Part shown: positions 51,425-60,105 of the stretch, piece after piece
How positions within the stretch are numbered: position 1 is the first letter of the stretch
How the letters are laid out: each line of letters starts with the position of its first letter
DNA from: Nocardia aurantiaca
GTDB taxonomy: Bacteria > Actinomycetota > Actinomycetes > Mycobacteriales > Mycobacteriaceae
Length of the DNA: 64,000 bases
Assembly (NCBI RefSeq): GCF_009708175.1
Contig: NZ_WMBB01000007.1
Coordinates: 310,001-374,000, forward strand
Direction: 5' to 3'
The notes under the pieces: model-generated
Seen by the model: the letters and a program-made list of their open reading frames with translations, nothing else
Told to the model about the DNA's origin: nothing
Databases searched by the model: none
Made by a program: the position numbers and the translations under genes

Positions 51425-54400
51425 ATGGCCGGCCCGGTGAAGGTCGAGTACTCCCTGTTCGGCGCGATCGAGGCGCGCGTCGACGGCGCGGTGACGACGC
51501 TGGGCGGGCCGAAACAGCGGTGTGTGCTCGCTGTGCTGCTGGCCCAGCGCGGCACGGTGGTCAGCGTGGACCGGCTCACCGACGCGCTGTGGTACGACGA
51601 TCCGCCCGCGAAGGCCCTGGTGTCGTTGCGGTCGTACGTCTCCAATCTCCGCAAATGCCTGACGGCCCCCGATGCGGAGGCCGATTCGGGGATGGCGCGC
51701 CTGCAGACCTGGCCGCTGGGCTATCAACTGACCCTGTTGGCCGGAGACCGGCTCGACCTGGCCACCTTCGAGCACCTCGTCGAGGACGGCCGTGCGGCCC
51801 TGGGCCGAGACGATGCGGGCACCGGGTTCGACAAGCTCACCCTCGCGTTGAAACTGTGGCGTGGAACGCCTTTCGGAGAGTTCGCCGACCGCGATTTCGC
51901 GTACGCGGAGGTGCTGCGCTACTCGGCGCTGCGCAGGCTCGCCATCGAGGCGCGGTTCGACGCCGCGCTGCGGTTGGGCGGCTCCAGCGAGCTGATCCCC
52001 GAGATCGAGGCGGCGCTCGCGAACGACCCTGTGCACGAACAGCTCTGGGCGCACCTGATGCTCTCGCTGTATCGGGCCGGGCGCGGATCCGACGCGCTGG
52101 GCGCCTTCGAGCGAGCCCGCGAAACACTGGATCGTGAGGTGGGTGCCCCGCCCGGAGCGAACCTGCGCGCCCTGTATCGCCAGATCGGCGACAACTCCGC
52201 CGATCTACCGCTCGAAACGCGCGCTCCTGCCTCGGCCGTCGCGACCGACCCGGCAGCCCGGGCCGCTCCGGCACTGGTCGGCCGCACTGCCGAACTCGAG
52301 TCGCTGACCGCCTCGGCCGCTCGCGCCCGCGCCGGGTCCGGCACCCTGGTCGTGGTGACCGGCGAGAGCGGCATCGGCAAGACAGCCCTGGCCGACGCGG
52401 TGACGGTCACAGCCCGGAGGGCCGGCATGGCGGTCGCCTGGGCCGCGCATCCCGCCGGAATCCGGGTCCCGCAACTATGGATGTGGATCCAGATCCTGCG
52501 CCGGCTCGGCGACGAGTTCGGCGAGCCGGGCCGGAACGCGGTGCGCCGCGCCGTTCCCAGTGTCGTCGACGCGCTGGTGCCGGAATGGAACGCCGCCGAC
52601 ACCGCGGCCGCCCCCGGGGCCGCCGCGACCGGCTTCCACCTCTTCGAGGGCATCGTGACGGCCTTGGCCGAGCTGGCCGCGATGCGCCCGCTGCTGCTGG
52701 TCGTCGACGACCTGCACCTTGCGGATGCCGCGTCCGGCGGCGCGCTGCTGCTGCTGGGCGCCCGCGTCGCGCGCCTGCCCATACAGATCGTCGGCACCTG
52801 GACGTATTTCGGCAGTGGCCGTCCCGTCAACCGCCACCTGCACGAACGACTCATCGGGGCGAGCGGGATCGTCGCCGTGCGGTTGCGCGGCATCGATCGC
52901 GACGCGGTCGGCGACCTGATCGAACAGCTCACGGGGGTTCCCGCCACTCCCGAACTCGCAGCGCACCTGTGGACGCACGCACGCGGAAATCCCTTCTACA
53001 TCAAGGAATTGGTCCGGGCGGCCAAGGCCGGCGAACGACCCGTCGGAGCCGCCGGACCCGACCCCGACGCCATACCCGACGCCATCAACGCGGCGGTCGG
53101 CCGGCGGCTGGCGGTCCTCGACAAACCTGGCCGGCGCGCGCTCGCCGCGGCCGCGGTAATCGGCCCGGAGTTCGATGTCGCGACGCTCTCGGACATCCTC
53201 GACTCCCCCGTCCCGGCTGTCCGGGCGCGGCTGCGCCCGGCCTACGAGACCGGTCTGCTCGACGAGCATCGGGAACGGCCGGGCGTGTTCTGTTTCAGTC
53301 ACGGGCTGCTGCGCGATGCGGTACTGGCGCGAATCCCGGTGGCGGAGCGCACCGCCGTGCACGCGGCCATCGCGTCCGATCGTGCGGCCGCGCTGGCGAC
53401 CTCGCCCTACGAGGAGGCCATCGCCGCCGCCGATCACGCCTGGCGCGCCGGCACCGAGCTCAATACTCATGCGGCCCTGGAGATCCACGAGACCGTGATC
53501 CAGCGCGCGCTGGCGCGATCCGCCTACGCGGACATCGTCACCCTGGCCGAGCACGCGCTCCAGGCCTGCCGCAGGCTACCCGCCAAACCCGAACTGCTGA
53601 AACGGCAGTCGGCGCTGTGGCTGCATCTGGCCGGGGCCCGCGGGATCCTGCACGGACAGACCAGCGCGTCCGCACTGGCCGCCGTGCAACGCGCGTTCGA
53701 ACTAGGCGAACAGGTCGACGGGCGGGACTTCTACGGTGCCGCGGCCATGCGCTGCATGATGCTGTGTGCCCGTGGTCGGCTCGACGAGGCCGAGGTCGTC
53801 GCGAACGGTCTGCGGGCACGGTACGCGATGTCGAACGATTCCGGCGCAGGGGTTGCGAGTCACTTCGTGGACATCATGATCACCGCGCTGCGGGGCGACA
53901 TGGACGCGATGCTGATCCGAGCCCGCCACATGCTCGCGGCCTTCCCGCCGCCGGAGACGATCAACGACCCGACGCATTTCTTCCATCCCCGGGTGTACTG
54001 CTGGATGGGGTTGATGGAAGCGCTGCGCGGCGACCGCGACGCGGCTGTCGAATGCTGCCGAATGTCGTTGGAGCTGGCCCGGACTCGCGGCGACGTCTTC
54101 AATATCCTGGCCGCCAGGCTGACTCTCGTGGAGGTCTACGCGGTGCTCGGCGTCGTCGCGGGAACGGCGGACGCCGCCGCGGTCGTTCACCGGGATCTCA
54201 GCACCGCAGGAGGCGAGCAGTGGGCGGCCTGCGCCAAGGTCGTCGAGGTGTGGGCGCGCACGCTGGCCGCCGAGAACGCCGATCCGGCCGCCGCGTTCGA
54301 AGCGTTCGAGGCCATCACCGCGGACGGCAGCACCGTCATGGTGCCGTTCTTCCTGGCCTTGCTCGCCGATATCGAGTCGCATCACCATCGGACCGATCAG

Positions 54401-54517
54401 GCGCTCGGACTGCTCGCCCGCGCGCGGGACATCGCGGACGCCACCGGCGAGCACGTCTGGGATCGGCTGCTGTCCGACCGCGTCGACACCCTTCACCCGG
54501 ACGCTGATCCCGAGTGA
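51425..54517 (+). CDS. SARP/AfsR-type regulator with ATPase and TPR domains
   Basis: 1030 residues. Residues about 8-105 are the OmpR-like winged helix (LFGAIEARVDGAVTTLGGPKQRCVLAVLLAQRGTVVSVDRLTDALW), about 110-255 the bacterial transcriptional activator (BTAD) domain, and about 280-560 a STAND-type ATPase with Walker A GESGIGKT at 313-320 and Walker B LLLVVDDLHLAD near 423. TPR-like helices follow to the end. There is no C-terminal LuxR domain. Large SARPs activate specialised metabolism or stress genes after ATP-dependent assembly; the target is not evident here, although the lipoprotein unit downstream is close. ATG at 51425 lacks a strong ribosome binding site. Confidence 0.9.
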   Translation: MAGPVKVEYSLFGAIEARVDGAVTTLGGPKQRCVLAVLLAQRGTVVSVDRLTDALWYDDPPAKALVSLRSYVSNLRKCLTAPDAEADSGMARLQTWPLGYQLTLLAGDRLDLATFEHLVEDGRAALGRDDAGTGFDKLTLALKLWRGTPFGEFADRDFAYAEVLRYSALRRLAIEARFDAALRLGGSSELIPEIEAALANDPVHEQLWAHLMLSLYRAGRGSDALGAFERARETLDREVGAPPGANLRALYRQIGDNSADLPLETRAPASAVATDPAARAAPALVGRTAELESLTASAARARAGSGTLVVVTGESGIGKTALADAVTVTARRAGMAVAWAAHPAGIRVPQLWMWIQILRRLGDEFGEPGRNAVRRAVPSVVDALVPEWNAADTAAAPGAAATGFHLFEGIVTALAELAAMRPLLLVVDDLHLADAASGGALLLLGARVARLPIQIVGTWTYFGSGRPVNRHLHERLIGASGIVAVRLRGIDRDAVGDLIEQLTGVPATPELAAHLWTHARGNPFYIKELVRAAKAGERPVGAAGPDPDAIPDAINAAVGRRLAVLDKPGRRALAAAAVIGPEFDVATLSDILDSPVPAVRARLRPAYETGLLDEHRERPGVFCFSHGLLRDAVLARIPVAERTAVHAAIASDRAAALATSPYEEAIAAADHAWRAGTELNTHAALEIHETVIQRALARSAYADIVTLAEHALQACRRLPAKPELLKRQSALWLHLAGARGILHGQTSASALAAVQRAFELGEQVDGRDFYGAAAMRCMMLCARGRLDEAEVVANGLRARYAMSNDSGAGVASHFVDIMITALRGDMDAMLIRARHMLAAFPPPETINDPTHFFHPRVYCWMGLMEALRGDRDAAVECCRMSLELARTRGDVFNILAARLTLVEVYAVLGVVAGTADAAAVVHRDLSTAGGEQWAACAKVVEVWARTLAAENADPAAAFEAFEAITADGSTVMVPFFLALLADIESHHHRTDQALGLLARARDIADATGEHVWDRLLSDRVDTLHPDADPE

Positions 54518-54530
54518 CCCGAATACCGTT

Positions 54531-54556
54531 GCCCGGCGGGTGTTCACGCGCCGGGC
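54531..54556 (+). terminator. Hairpin terminator after the SARP gene
   Basis: GCCCGGCG (54531-54538) pairs perfectly with CGCCGGGC (54549-54556) over a 10-base loop, 13 bases after the SARP stop. The rest of the gap to 54844 (288 bases) contains no further recognisable feature apart from the promoter expected for the lipoprotein gene. Confidence 0.6.
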
Positions 54557-54844
54557 ATGGCACCGGTGCAGGACTTCGCGCCAGTGCGCAGGCCGTCCCG
54601 ATACGCCTCGACGCGAGGTGTAGCCGCTGCCCCGCCGGTCGGTCGAGTCGTGGCCGCGGAAGACGAGCAGCGCCGCCGGCGCCCTGTCCGGATCGCCGGG
54701 CGACATACGGATATTCACCGGCGGATCGCCGGCTCCGCGGACGGTATCCGGCCGGGATCGGAAGCGGCTTGGATGCCGGTTCCAATCGAATCCCAATCAC
54801 CCGCGGCTACCTTTCGACGGCTCGATTCGACAGGGAGGTGCCAG

Positions 54845-55582
54845 ATGACGATGGGAAATCGCGGCCTGATCGGGGTCGCCGTGGCGGCAGTGGCGGTGAG
54901 CGTCACGCTCACCGGATGCAGCAGCAAGGACCGCGCAACGAGCGTCTCGACCTCCTCGGCGTCGCCGAGTTCGAGCGCGGCCAGGACAACCGTGGCGGGG
55001 AATCCGGGCAACAGCAAACTCGCCCCGCGCACGCTGGACACCACCGGCGGCTCGAACTACACGATCGCCGACTACATCAAAGACCAGCACATCACCGAAA
55101 GCCAGGTGCACAACGGCGATCCGGGGGCGCCGGCGATCGGTCTGCCCTACCCCGACGGCTGGGCCAATGCGGGAGCCGACACCCCCGACTACGCCATCGG
55201 CGCGATCGTCTACAGCGGTCCGGACACTGCCGGGGCGAACTACACGCCGAATATCATCGCGTTGATGTCGAAACTGCAGGGCAAGGTCGACCCGCAGAAA
55301 CTGATCGACGATGCCGCCGGCGAGATCAGGAACCTGCCCGGCTTCAGCCAGATCGGCGCTGGATCGGTCACCACCGTCTCCGGGTTCCCGGCCTACCGGA
55401 TCGCGGGAACCTACACGCTGCAGGGTATTCCGGCGGTGTCGGCGCAGGAGACCGTGGTCATCCCGGGCGCCGGCGGCGCTTACTACGTGCTGCAACTGAA
55501 CGCCACCAGCAATCAGGATCAGGCCGGGCTGCTGCAGTCGGCCATCGAGACCATCGACCAACAGATCACCATCACCGTCTGA
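54845..55582 (+). CDS. LpqN/LpqT-family lipoprotein
   Basis: 245 residues. Signal peptide TMGNRGLIGVAVAAVAVSVTLTGCSS with lipobox LTGC (Cys near 26) and a Ser/Thr/Ala linker. The mature domain (TIADYIKDQHITESQVHNGDPGAPAIGLPYPDGWANAG through AYYVLQLNATSNQDQAGLLQSAIETIDQQITI) matches the LpqN/LpqT/DUF1795-like family of mycobacterial lipoproteins, which bind partners in the envelope. GGGAGG precedes the ATG. The stop overlaps the next start by one base (TGATG), so the downstream membrane protein is made with it. Confidence 0.88.
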   Translation: MTMGNRGLIGVAVAAVAVSVTLTGCSSKDRATSVSTSSASPSSSAARTTVAGNPGNSKLAPRTLDTTGGSNYTIADYIKDQHITESQVHNGDPGAPAIGLPYPDGWANAGADTPDYAIGAIVYSGPDTAGANYTPNIIALMSKLQGKVDPQKLIDDAAGEIRNLPGFSQIGAGSVTTVSGFPAYRIAGTYTLQGIPAVSAQETVVIPGAGGAYYVLQLNATSNQDQAGLLQSAIETIDQQITITV

Positions 55583-55860
55583 TGGACCCGACAATGCCTG
55601 CCCCGGAACCGGATTCGACCGCTGCCGCCCCGGAGAAGCCGAGCTCGCTCGGACGCATGTTCCTGAAGGTCTCGGGCCTGCCGTTCGTGCTGTCCCAGGC
55701 CGATGACCAACCTGTCGGCGTCCGGCAGTTCCTCCAGCTGTGCCTGATCGTGCTCTATCCCGCGTGGCTGGTGCTCATGGCCACGGTCGCACTGATCTAC
55801 GGCATCCTGTGGGTTCTGCTCTGGCCCTTGCATTCTCGATCGCGGGGGCCAGTCGGGTGA
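55582..55860 (+). CDS. Small membrane protein coupled to the lipoprotein
   Basis: 92 residues. A Pro/Ala/Glu N terminus (DPTMPAPEPDSTAAAPEKPSSLGRM) is followed by a short soluble patch (FVLSQADDQPVGVRQF) and one or two hydrophobic segments (LCLIVLYPAWLVLMATVALIYGILWVLLW). It starts inside the TGA of the LpqN-type gene, so the two are co-translated; it may anchor, export or chaperone the lipoprotein. No family known. ATG at 55594 is a secondary candidate. Confidence 0.7.
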   Translation: MDPTMPAPEPDSTAAAPEKPSSLGRMFLKVSGLPFVLSQADDQPVGVRQFLQLCLIVLYPAWLVLMATVALIYGILWVLLWPLHSRSRGPVG

Positions 55861-55919
55861 GTACCGGTCGAGACCCCACTCGGGTCTCGACCGGTGAGAC
55901 GGCGCTCCGGAGCCTCGGC

Positions 55920-56627
55920 CTACCTGTCGAAGCAGGTTCGGCGGACCGGAAGACCGCGGTCCTCGAACGCCGCGAGCATGGTATGCCCGCGCCGCGCGCC
56001 CTCCGACGAGGAGGTGCGGGCCAGAGCGGGGACATAGGTCGCCGCACCCACGACCGATTCGGCCACCAGACTCCAGAAGCGCCGGACACGCAGTCCGGCG
56101 CAGCGGGTCATCGCCTCCTGGACCAGGGTGAGGGCCGGGAGGCAGCGGTGGGCGAGCCAGACGTAGAGGGCGGGCTCGCAGGGCAGGGCCACGACGCCGT
56201 CCTCCCCGGTGAGAGGGTCGCCGTCGATGACGCGGATCGTGGTGTCGGACAGGCCCGCCCAGTCGATGCCGCCGTCGTTGTCGGTGTGGATCCAGAGGTT
56301 CTCCAGGCCCGGGTCCCAGGCGCGGCCCTCGGCCACCACCATGGCCATCACTCGTCCGATCACCGCGTGGATCAGGGCCGTGGCCACCACTTCGGCGGCG
56401 ATGTCGGCATTGCTCATTTCGGCTGCGTGCCGCCGGTACATCACCTCGATGCGACCCTCGCGGATGCCGTCGGCGAGCCGCCACCATCGGCGTTTTCCCT
56501 GGTCTGCCATGGCCGCCACGGCGTATACGCGCGGGTGGTCGGGTTGCAGGGCACGCAGGCGGGTACAGGCAGTCCCGAAGGCGAGCCTGGAATCGCGCGG
56601 CGGGCACACGATTACGGGTTCGAGCAT
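55920..56627 (-). CDS. FhuF-like siderophore-iron reductase-related protein, Fe-S motif absent
   Basis: 235 residues. The layout resembles FhuF ferric-siderophore reductases: an N-terminal IucA/FhuF-like region, CEPALYVWLAHRCLPALTLVQEAMTRC, AGLRVRRFWSLVAESVVGAATYV and a closing R-R-T-C. FhuF normally continues CC-x-x-[YF]... C-x-x-C to bind a 2Fe-2S cluster; here the protein stops at VRRTCFDR with one Cys. It may have lost the cluster or use another mechanism. It is divergent from the FecCD importer operon across one IdeR-like box, which supports an iron-uptake role. Family assignment is moderately confident. Confidence 0.6.
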   Translation of the reverse strand: MLEPVIVCPPRDSRLAFGTACTRLRALQPDHPRVYAVAAMADQGKRRWWRLADGIREGRIEVMYRRHAAEMSNADIAAEVVATALIHAVIGRVMAMVVAEGRAWDPGLENLWIHTDNDGGIDWAGLSDTTIRVIDGDPLTGEDGVVALPCEPALYVWLAHRCLPALTLVQEAMTRCAGLRVRRFWSLVAESVVGAATYVPALARTSSSEGARRGHTMLAAFEDRGLPVRRTCFDR

Positions 56628-56682
56628 CGAACCTCCTCATTCATCGACTATTCGGCCAATGCATGGACAACGAGCACAAAAG

Positions 56683-56701
56683 ATAGGTTAGGCTTACCAG
56701 A
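56683..56701. promoter_or_regulatory. IdeR/DtxR-like iron box
   Basis: The 19 bases at 56683-56701, with core TAGGTTAGGCTTACC, match the IdeR consensus TTAGGTTAGSCTAACCTAA at about 15 positions. It is shared by the divergent FhuF-like gene (ATG at 56627) and the FecCD permease operon (GTG at 56741), so iron-loaded IdeR should repress both. Confidence 0.75.
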
Positions 56702-56740
56702 CTTTTCGAGCAATGAACGCGTCAGGAGTAGTTCGTCACC

Positions 56741-57778
56741 GTGCCCGCCGTAGTCACCACCAGACGGCGACGTCTGTCCGGACTTCTCGTTCTCGCCGTC
56801 CTGTTGCTGTGCGCTATCGCGGCCAGCATTGCCCTCGGATCCCGGAACCTGGGCCTCGGCACCGTCTCTGAGGCGCTCATCTGCCCTGGTGGACTACCAC
56901 TTTCGTGCCCGGCGGAGAGCTCGGCCGCGCAAATCGTGCGCGAATTGCGGCTCCCGCGAACCGGACTCGCCCTCATCACCGGCCTCGCGCTCGGCATGGC
57001 CGGAGCACTCATCCAGGGCTACACCCGAAACCCGCTGGCGGACGCGGGATTACTCGGTATCAATGCGGGCGCGGCGTTCCTGGCCGCCCTGAGCGTGCAC
57101 TTACTCGCTCTCACCACGCCCGCGCAGTACATCTGGTTCGCCATCGCGGGCGCAATGCTCGCGGGCCTGGTCGTCTTCGGCGTCTCGACACTCGGCGGCG
57201 GCAAGGCGAGTCCATTGAGCCTGATCCTCGCGGGCGCGGCCGTCACCGCGTCCCTCCAGGCCATGACCAATATCGTTGTCCTGCTGGACGGCACGGCCCT
57301 CAACACCTACCGCTACTGGGTGGTCGGTGACGTGGCCGGACACGATGCCTCGACCTTCCGCCAGGTTCTACCGTTCCTCATCCTGGGCGCGATCCTGGCG
57401 CTGACCTCCGCGCCCAGCCTGAACCTGCTCGGCCTCGGCGACGACGTGGCCCGCGGCCTCGGCGCCGATGTCACCCGCAGCCGGGCCGTCGGGCTGGCCG
57501 CGGTCGCCCTGCTCGCGGGCGCGGCCACCGCCGCCGTCGGCCCGATCGCCTTCCTGGGTCTGATCGTCCCGCATCTGGCCCGCGCCCTGACCGGCCCGGA
57601 TTACCGCTGGCTGCTCCCCTGTTCGGGCCTGATCGGCGCGGTGGTCCTACTTCTGGCCGACATCGCCGGTCGTTTGATCGCGCGCCCCGGTGAACTCCAG
57701 GCGGGCGTCACCCTCGCGGCTCTGGGCGCACCGTTGTTCATCGTGCTCGTCCGCCGCCGAAAGCTGGTGAGCCTGTGA
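56741..57778 (+). CDS. Iron-siderophore ABC transporter permease (FecCD family), first
   Basis: 345 residues with about ten hydrophobic segments. The family landmarks are RELRLPRTGLALITGLALGMAGALIQGYTRNPLADAGLLGINAGAA near the N terminus and the coupling-helix region GDDVARGLGADVTRSRAVGLAAVALLAGAATAAVGPIAFLGLIVPHLARALTGPDYRWLLP. It forms a pseudo-twofold channel with the second permease. GTG start, 40 bases downstream of the iron box. It overlaps the next gene by 4 bases (GTGA). Confidence 0.95.
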   Translation: MPAVVTTRRRRLSGLLVLAVLLLCAIAASIALGSRNLGLGTVSEALICPGGLPLSCPAESSAAQIVRELRLPRTGLALITGLALGMAGALIQGYTRNPLADAGLLGINAGAAFLAALSVHLLALTTPAQYIWFAIAGAMLAGLVVFGVSTLGGGKASPLSLILAGAAVTASLQAMTNIVVLLDGTALNTYRYWVVGDVAGHDASTFRQVLPFLILGAILALTSAPSLNLLGLGDDVARGLGADVTRSRAVGLAAVALLAGAATAAVGPIAFLGLIVPHLARALTGPDYRWLLPCSGLIGAVVLLLADIAGRLIARPGELQAGVTLAALGAPLFIVLVRRRKLVSL

Positions 57779-59208
57779 CTCTTCCGACACCTCTCACCGA
57801 CGCGATGGCCACCGTGAGCCCTGGCCACCCCACGGCAAACTATCCCGGAAGCGCCGAATTACCCGCCACCGAGCCGACACCGGCCAACTCCGATCACCCC
57901 GGTGCGCCGGACTGCCGGCCACCCGCCGGACCCGATGACCATGCGGCCGAACCGGATTCGCCCACCACACGCGCGGCGGGCCTCGACGGGGCCGGATTCG
58001 GGGTGCCGCGATCCGGTGGCGACACGGCCGAGACCGCGCGTGCGCACACGCCGACAGAGCCGGCGCGACCGCGCCCGGCCCGCGGGGCAGTACCGGTCGT
58101 AGCGGCTGGGGACTGCGCCCCGGCTCGGGTCGACGAGGTGCGCGCCGTCCGGCCCGCGGTGCGGATGGGTGGGTTCTCCGCGGTGCTGCGGGTCGGCGGG
58201 CTATTCACCGTGATCACACTGGCGGTCCTGTTGTTCGGGCTGTTCGCGCTGGATATCGCGGTGGGCGAGTTCCGGATTCCGGTGGGTCGGGTGCTGGATG
58301 CGCTGGGCGGCGGAGGGACTCGGGCGCAGCGGTTCGTGATCATGGATTCTCGGCTGCCCAGGGCGTTGACGGCCGTGGTGGTCGGGGCGGCGCTGGGTTT
58401 GGGGGGCGCGGTGACGCAGTCGATTCTGCGCAATCCGCTGGCCAGCCCGGATCTGCTGGGCATCACCTCCGGGGCCGGCTGCGGCGCGGTGGCGGCGATT
58501 GCCGGCATGGGCGGGGTCGGCACCGGTGCGGCTGCGGCGTCGGGGATTTCGGCCGCGGCTCTGGCGGGCGGCGTGCTGACCGCCGTGCTCGTCTATCTGC
58601 TGGCCTGGGGCCCGACCGCGACCGGGGACAGCGGGGTCATGGGATTCCGGCTGGTGCTCATCGGGATCGGCGTGAACGCGGCGCTGCTGTCGATGGTGAG
58701 CTGGCTGCTGACGCGGGCGTCGCTCACCGATGCCGCGCACGCCCAGCAGTGGCTGACCGGGTCCCTGAACGCCTCGGACTGGTCGACCCTCGTTCCCGCG
58801 GCGATCGGACTGGGCCTCGCATTCCTCGTCGCCGTGTTGTCCACTCGGACGCTGGCCGCGCTGCGATTCGGCGCCGACACCGCGCGCGTCCTCGGAGTCC
58901 GCATCCAGACCCAGCAGGCGATTCTGATTGCCGCCGCGGTCGGTTGCACCGCACTGGCGACCGCGGCGGTGGGTCCGCTGAGCTTCGTCGGCCTGGCCGC
59001 GCCGCAGGTCGCGCGGCGGCTGCTGCGCACTCCCGGTGAGCCGGTGACCGCCTCGGCCCTGGTCGGAGCGATCGCCGTGGTCGGCGCGGACCTGCTCGCG
59101 CGCACCGCGTTCCCCGTCTCGCTGCCGGTCGGTGTGGTCACCGCGGGGGTCGGCGGACCATTCCTGCTCTCACTACTCGTTCGCACCAACCGGAAGGCGA
59201 CCCTGTGA
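57775..59208 (+). CDS. Iron-siderophore ABC transporter permease (FecCD family), second
   Basis: 477 residues. Residues about 131-477 are a complete FecCD permease (RLPRALTAVVVGAALGLGGAVTQSILRNPLASPDLLGITSGAGCGA; FGADTARVLGVRIQTQQAILIAAAVGCTALATAAVGPLSFVGLAAPQVARRLL). The first 130 are Pro/Ala/Thr/Asp-rich with no predicted helices (HPTANYPGSAELPATEPTP and onward), which is unusual for this family. Either it is a real cytoplasmic disordered tail or translation begins at the internal ATG (MGGFSAVLRVGGLF) near 58165, leaving a 386-base leader. The GTGA overlap with the first permease favours the long form. Confidence 0.9.
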   Translation: MTLPTPLTDAMATVSPGHPTANYPGSAELPATEPTPANSDHPGAPDCRPPAGPDDHAAEPDSPTTRAAGLDGAGFGVPRSGGDTAETARAHTPTEPARPRPARGAVPVVAAGDCAPARVDEVRAVRPAVRMGGFSAVLRVGGLFTVITLAVLLFGLFALDIAVGEFRIPVGRVLDALGGGGTRAQRFVIMDSRLPRALTAVVVGAALGLGGAVTQSILRNPLASPDLLGITSGAGCGAVAAIAGMGGVGTGAAAASGISAAALAGGVLTAVLVYLLAWGPTATGDSGVMGFRLVLIGIGVNAALLSMVSWLLTRASLTDAAHAQQWLTGSLNASDWSTLVPAAIGLGLAFLVAVLSTRTLAALRFGADTARVLGVRIQTQQAILIAAAVGCTALATAAVGPLSFVGLAAPQVARRLLRTPGEPVTASALVGAIAVVGADLLARTAFPVSLPVGVVTAGVGGPFLLSLLVRTNRKATL

Positions 59209-60026
59209 TTCTCTCCGCGGACAACATCACCCTCGGCTACGGCGACCGGGTCATCGTCGATGGACTGTCGGTGGAGATCGAGCCCGGGCTGGTCACCACG
59301 ATCATCGGCCCGAACGGCTGCGGCAAGTCGACGCTGCTGCGCTCGCTGGGGCGACTGCTGCGTCCGACAGCGGGTCGAGTCCTGTTGGACGGCAAGGCCA
59401 TTTCCACCATGAAGACCAAGGACATCGCGCGGATCATCGGCATGTTGCCCCAGACGCCGGTCGCACCCGAGGGGCTGACGGTGGCCGATCTGGTCGCCCG
59501 CGGCCGTCATCCGCATCAGTCCTGGCTGCGGCAGTGGTCGGCCGACGACGAGGCCGAGGTGGCGAACGCCCTGCAGCAGACCGGCATCGCGGATCTGGCC
59601 GGACGCACCCTCGACGAACTCTCGGGCGGCCAGCGCCAGCGGGCCTGGATCTCCATGGCCCTGGCCCAGGGCACCGACATCCTGCTGCTGGACGAACCCA
59701 CCACCTATCTCGACCTCGCGCACTCCCTCGAGGTGCTCGACCTGGTCGACCGCCTGCACGACGACGTCGGCCGCACGGTGGTCATGGTGCTGCACGACCT
59801 GAATCTGGCCATTCGCTACAGCGACCGCCTCATCGTCATGCACGCCGGGCGCGTCGTCGCCCAGGGCCTGCCCGCCGACATCATCGAGGCCGATCTGCTG
59901 CGCGAGGTATTCGGCCTGCACGCCGAGGTGCTCGAATGCCCGGTGTCCGGCCGGCCCATGATCGTGCCCATCGGGGCACGTCATGCGCGCGACTCCAGAC
60001 CCGTGACGGCCGAGGCCGGGCTATGA
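59205..60026 (+). CDS. Iron-siderophore ABC transporter ATPase
   Basis: 273 residues: Walker A IIGPNGCGKSTLLRSL (near 34-49), Q-loop GMLPQTPVAPEGLTV, signature LDELSGGQRQRAWI, Walker B DILLLDEPTTYLD and the switch His in VMVLHDLNLAIRYSD. It powers the two permeases. Overlaps the second permease by 4 bases. No substrate-binding lipoprotein is found in the operon, so the complex must use one encoded elsewhere. Confidence 0.96.
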   Translation: MILSADNITLGYGDRVIVDGLSVEIEPGLVTTIIGPNGCGKSTLLRSLGRLLRPTAGRVLLDGKAISTMKTKDIARIIGMLPQTPVAPEGLTVADLVARGRHPHQSWLRQWSADDEAEVANALQQTGIADLAGRTLDELSGGQRQRAWISMALAQGTDILLLDEPTTYLDLAHSLEVLDLVDRLHDDVGRTVVMVLHDLNLAIRYSDRLIVMHAGRVVAQGLPADIIEADLLREVFGLHAEVLECPVSGRPMIVPIGARHARDSRPVTAEAGL

Positions 60027-60053
60027 GCAATACCACACCGGCAACTCGCCGGT

Positions 60054-60070
60054 TACGACGACCTGTAGTA
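60054..60070. promoter_or_regulatory. BlaI-type operator
   Basis: TACGACGACCTGTAGTA is an imperfect palindrome with the right half TGTAGTA equal to the half-site of mycobacterial BlaI operators (TACTACA/TGTAGTA); the left half TACGAC differs at one position. It lies 35 bases before the blaI ATG and just upstream of the probable promoter, consistent with autoregulation. Confidence 0.55.
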
Positions 60071-60092
60071 CGCATTCCTGTCGTTGCCTCCG

Positions 60093-60105
60093 TAAACTTG
60101 TGGGA
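60093..60105 (+). promoter_or_regulatory. Probable leaderless promoter of blaI
   Basis: TAAACT at 60093-60098 is a good -10 hexamer, and the ATG at 60105 begins 7 bases after it, the distance expected for transcription to start on the A of ATG. There is no ribosome binding site, so a leaderless mRNA is likely, as is common in mycobacteria and relatives. Confidence 0.45.
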
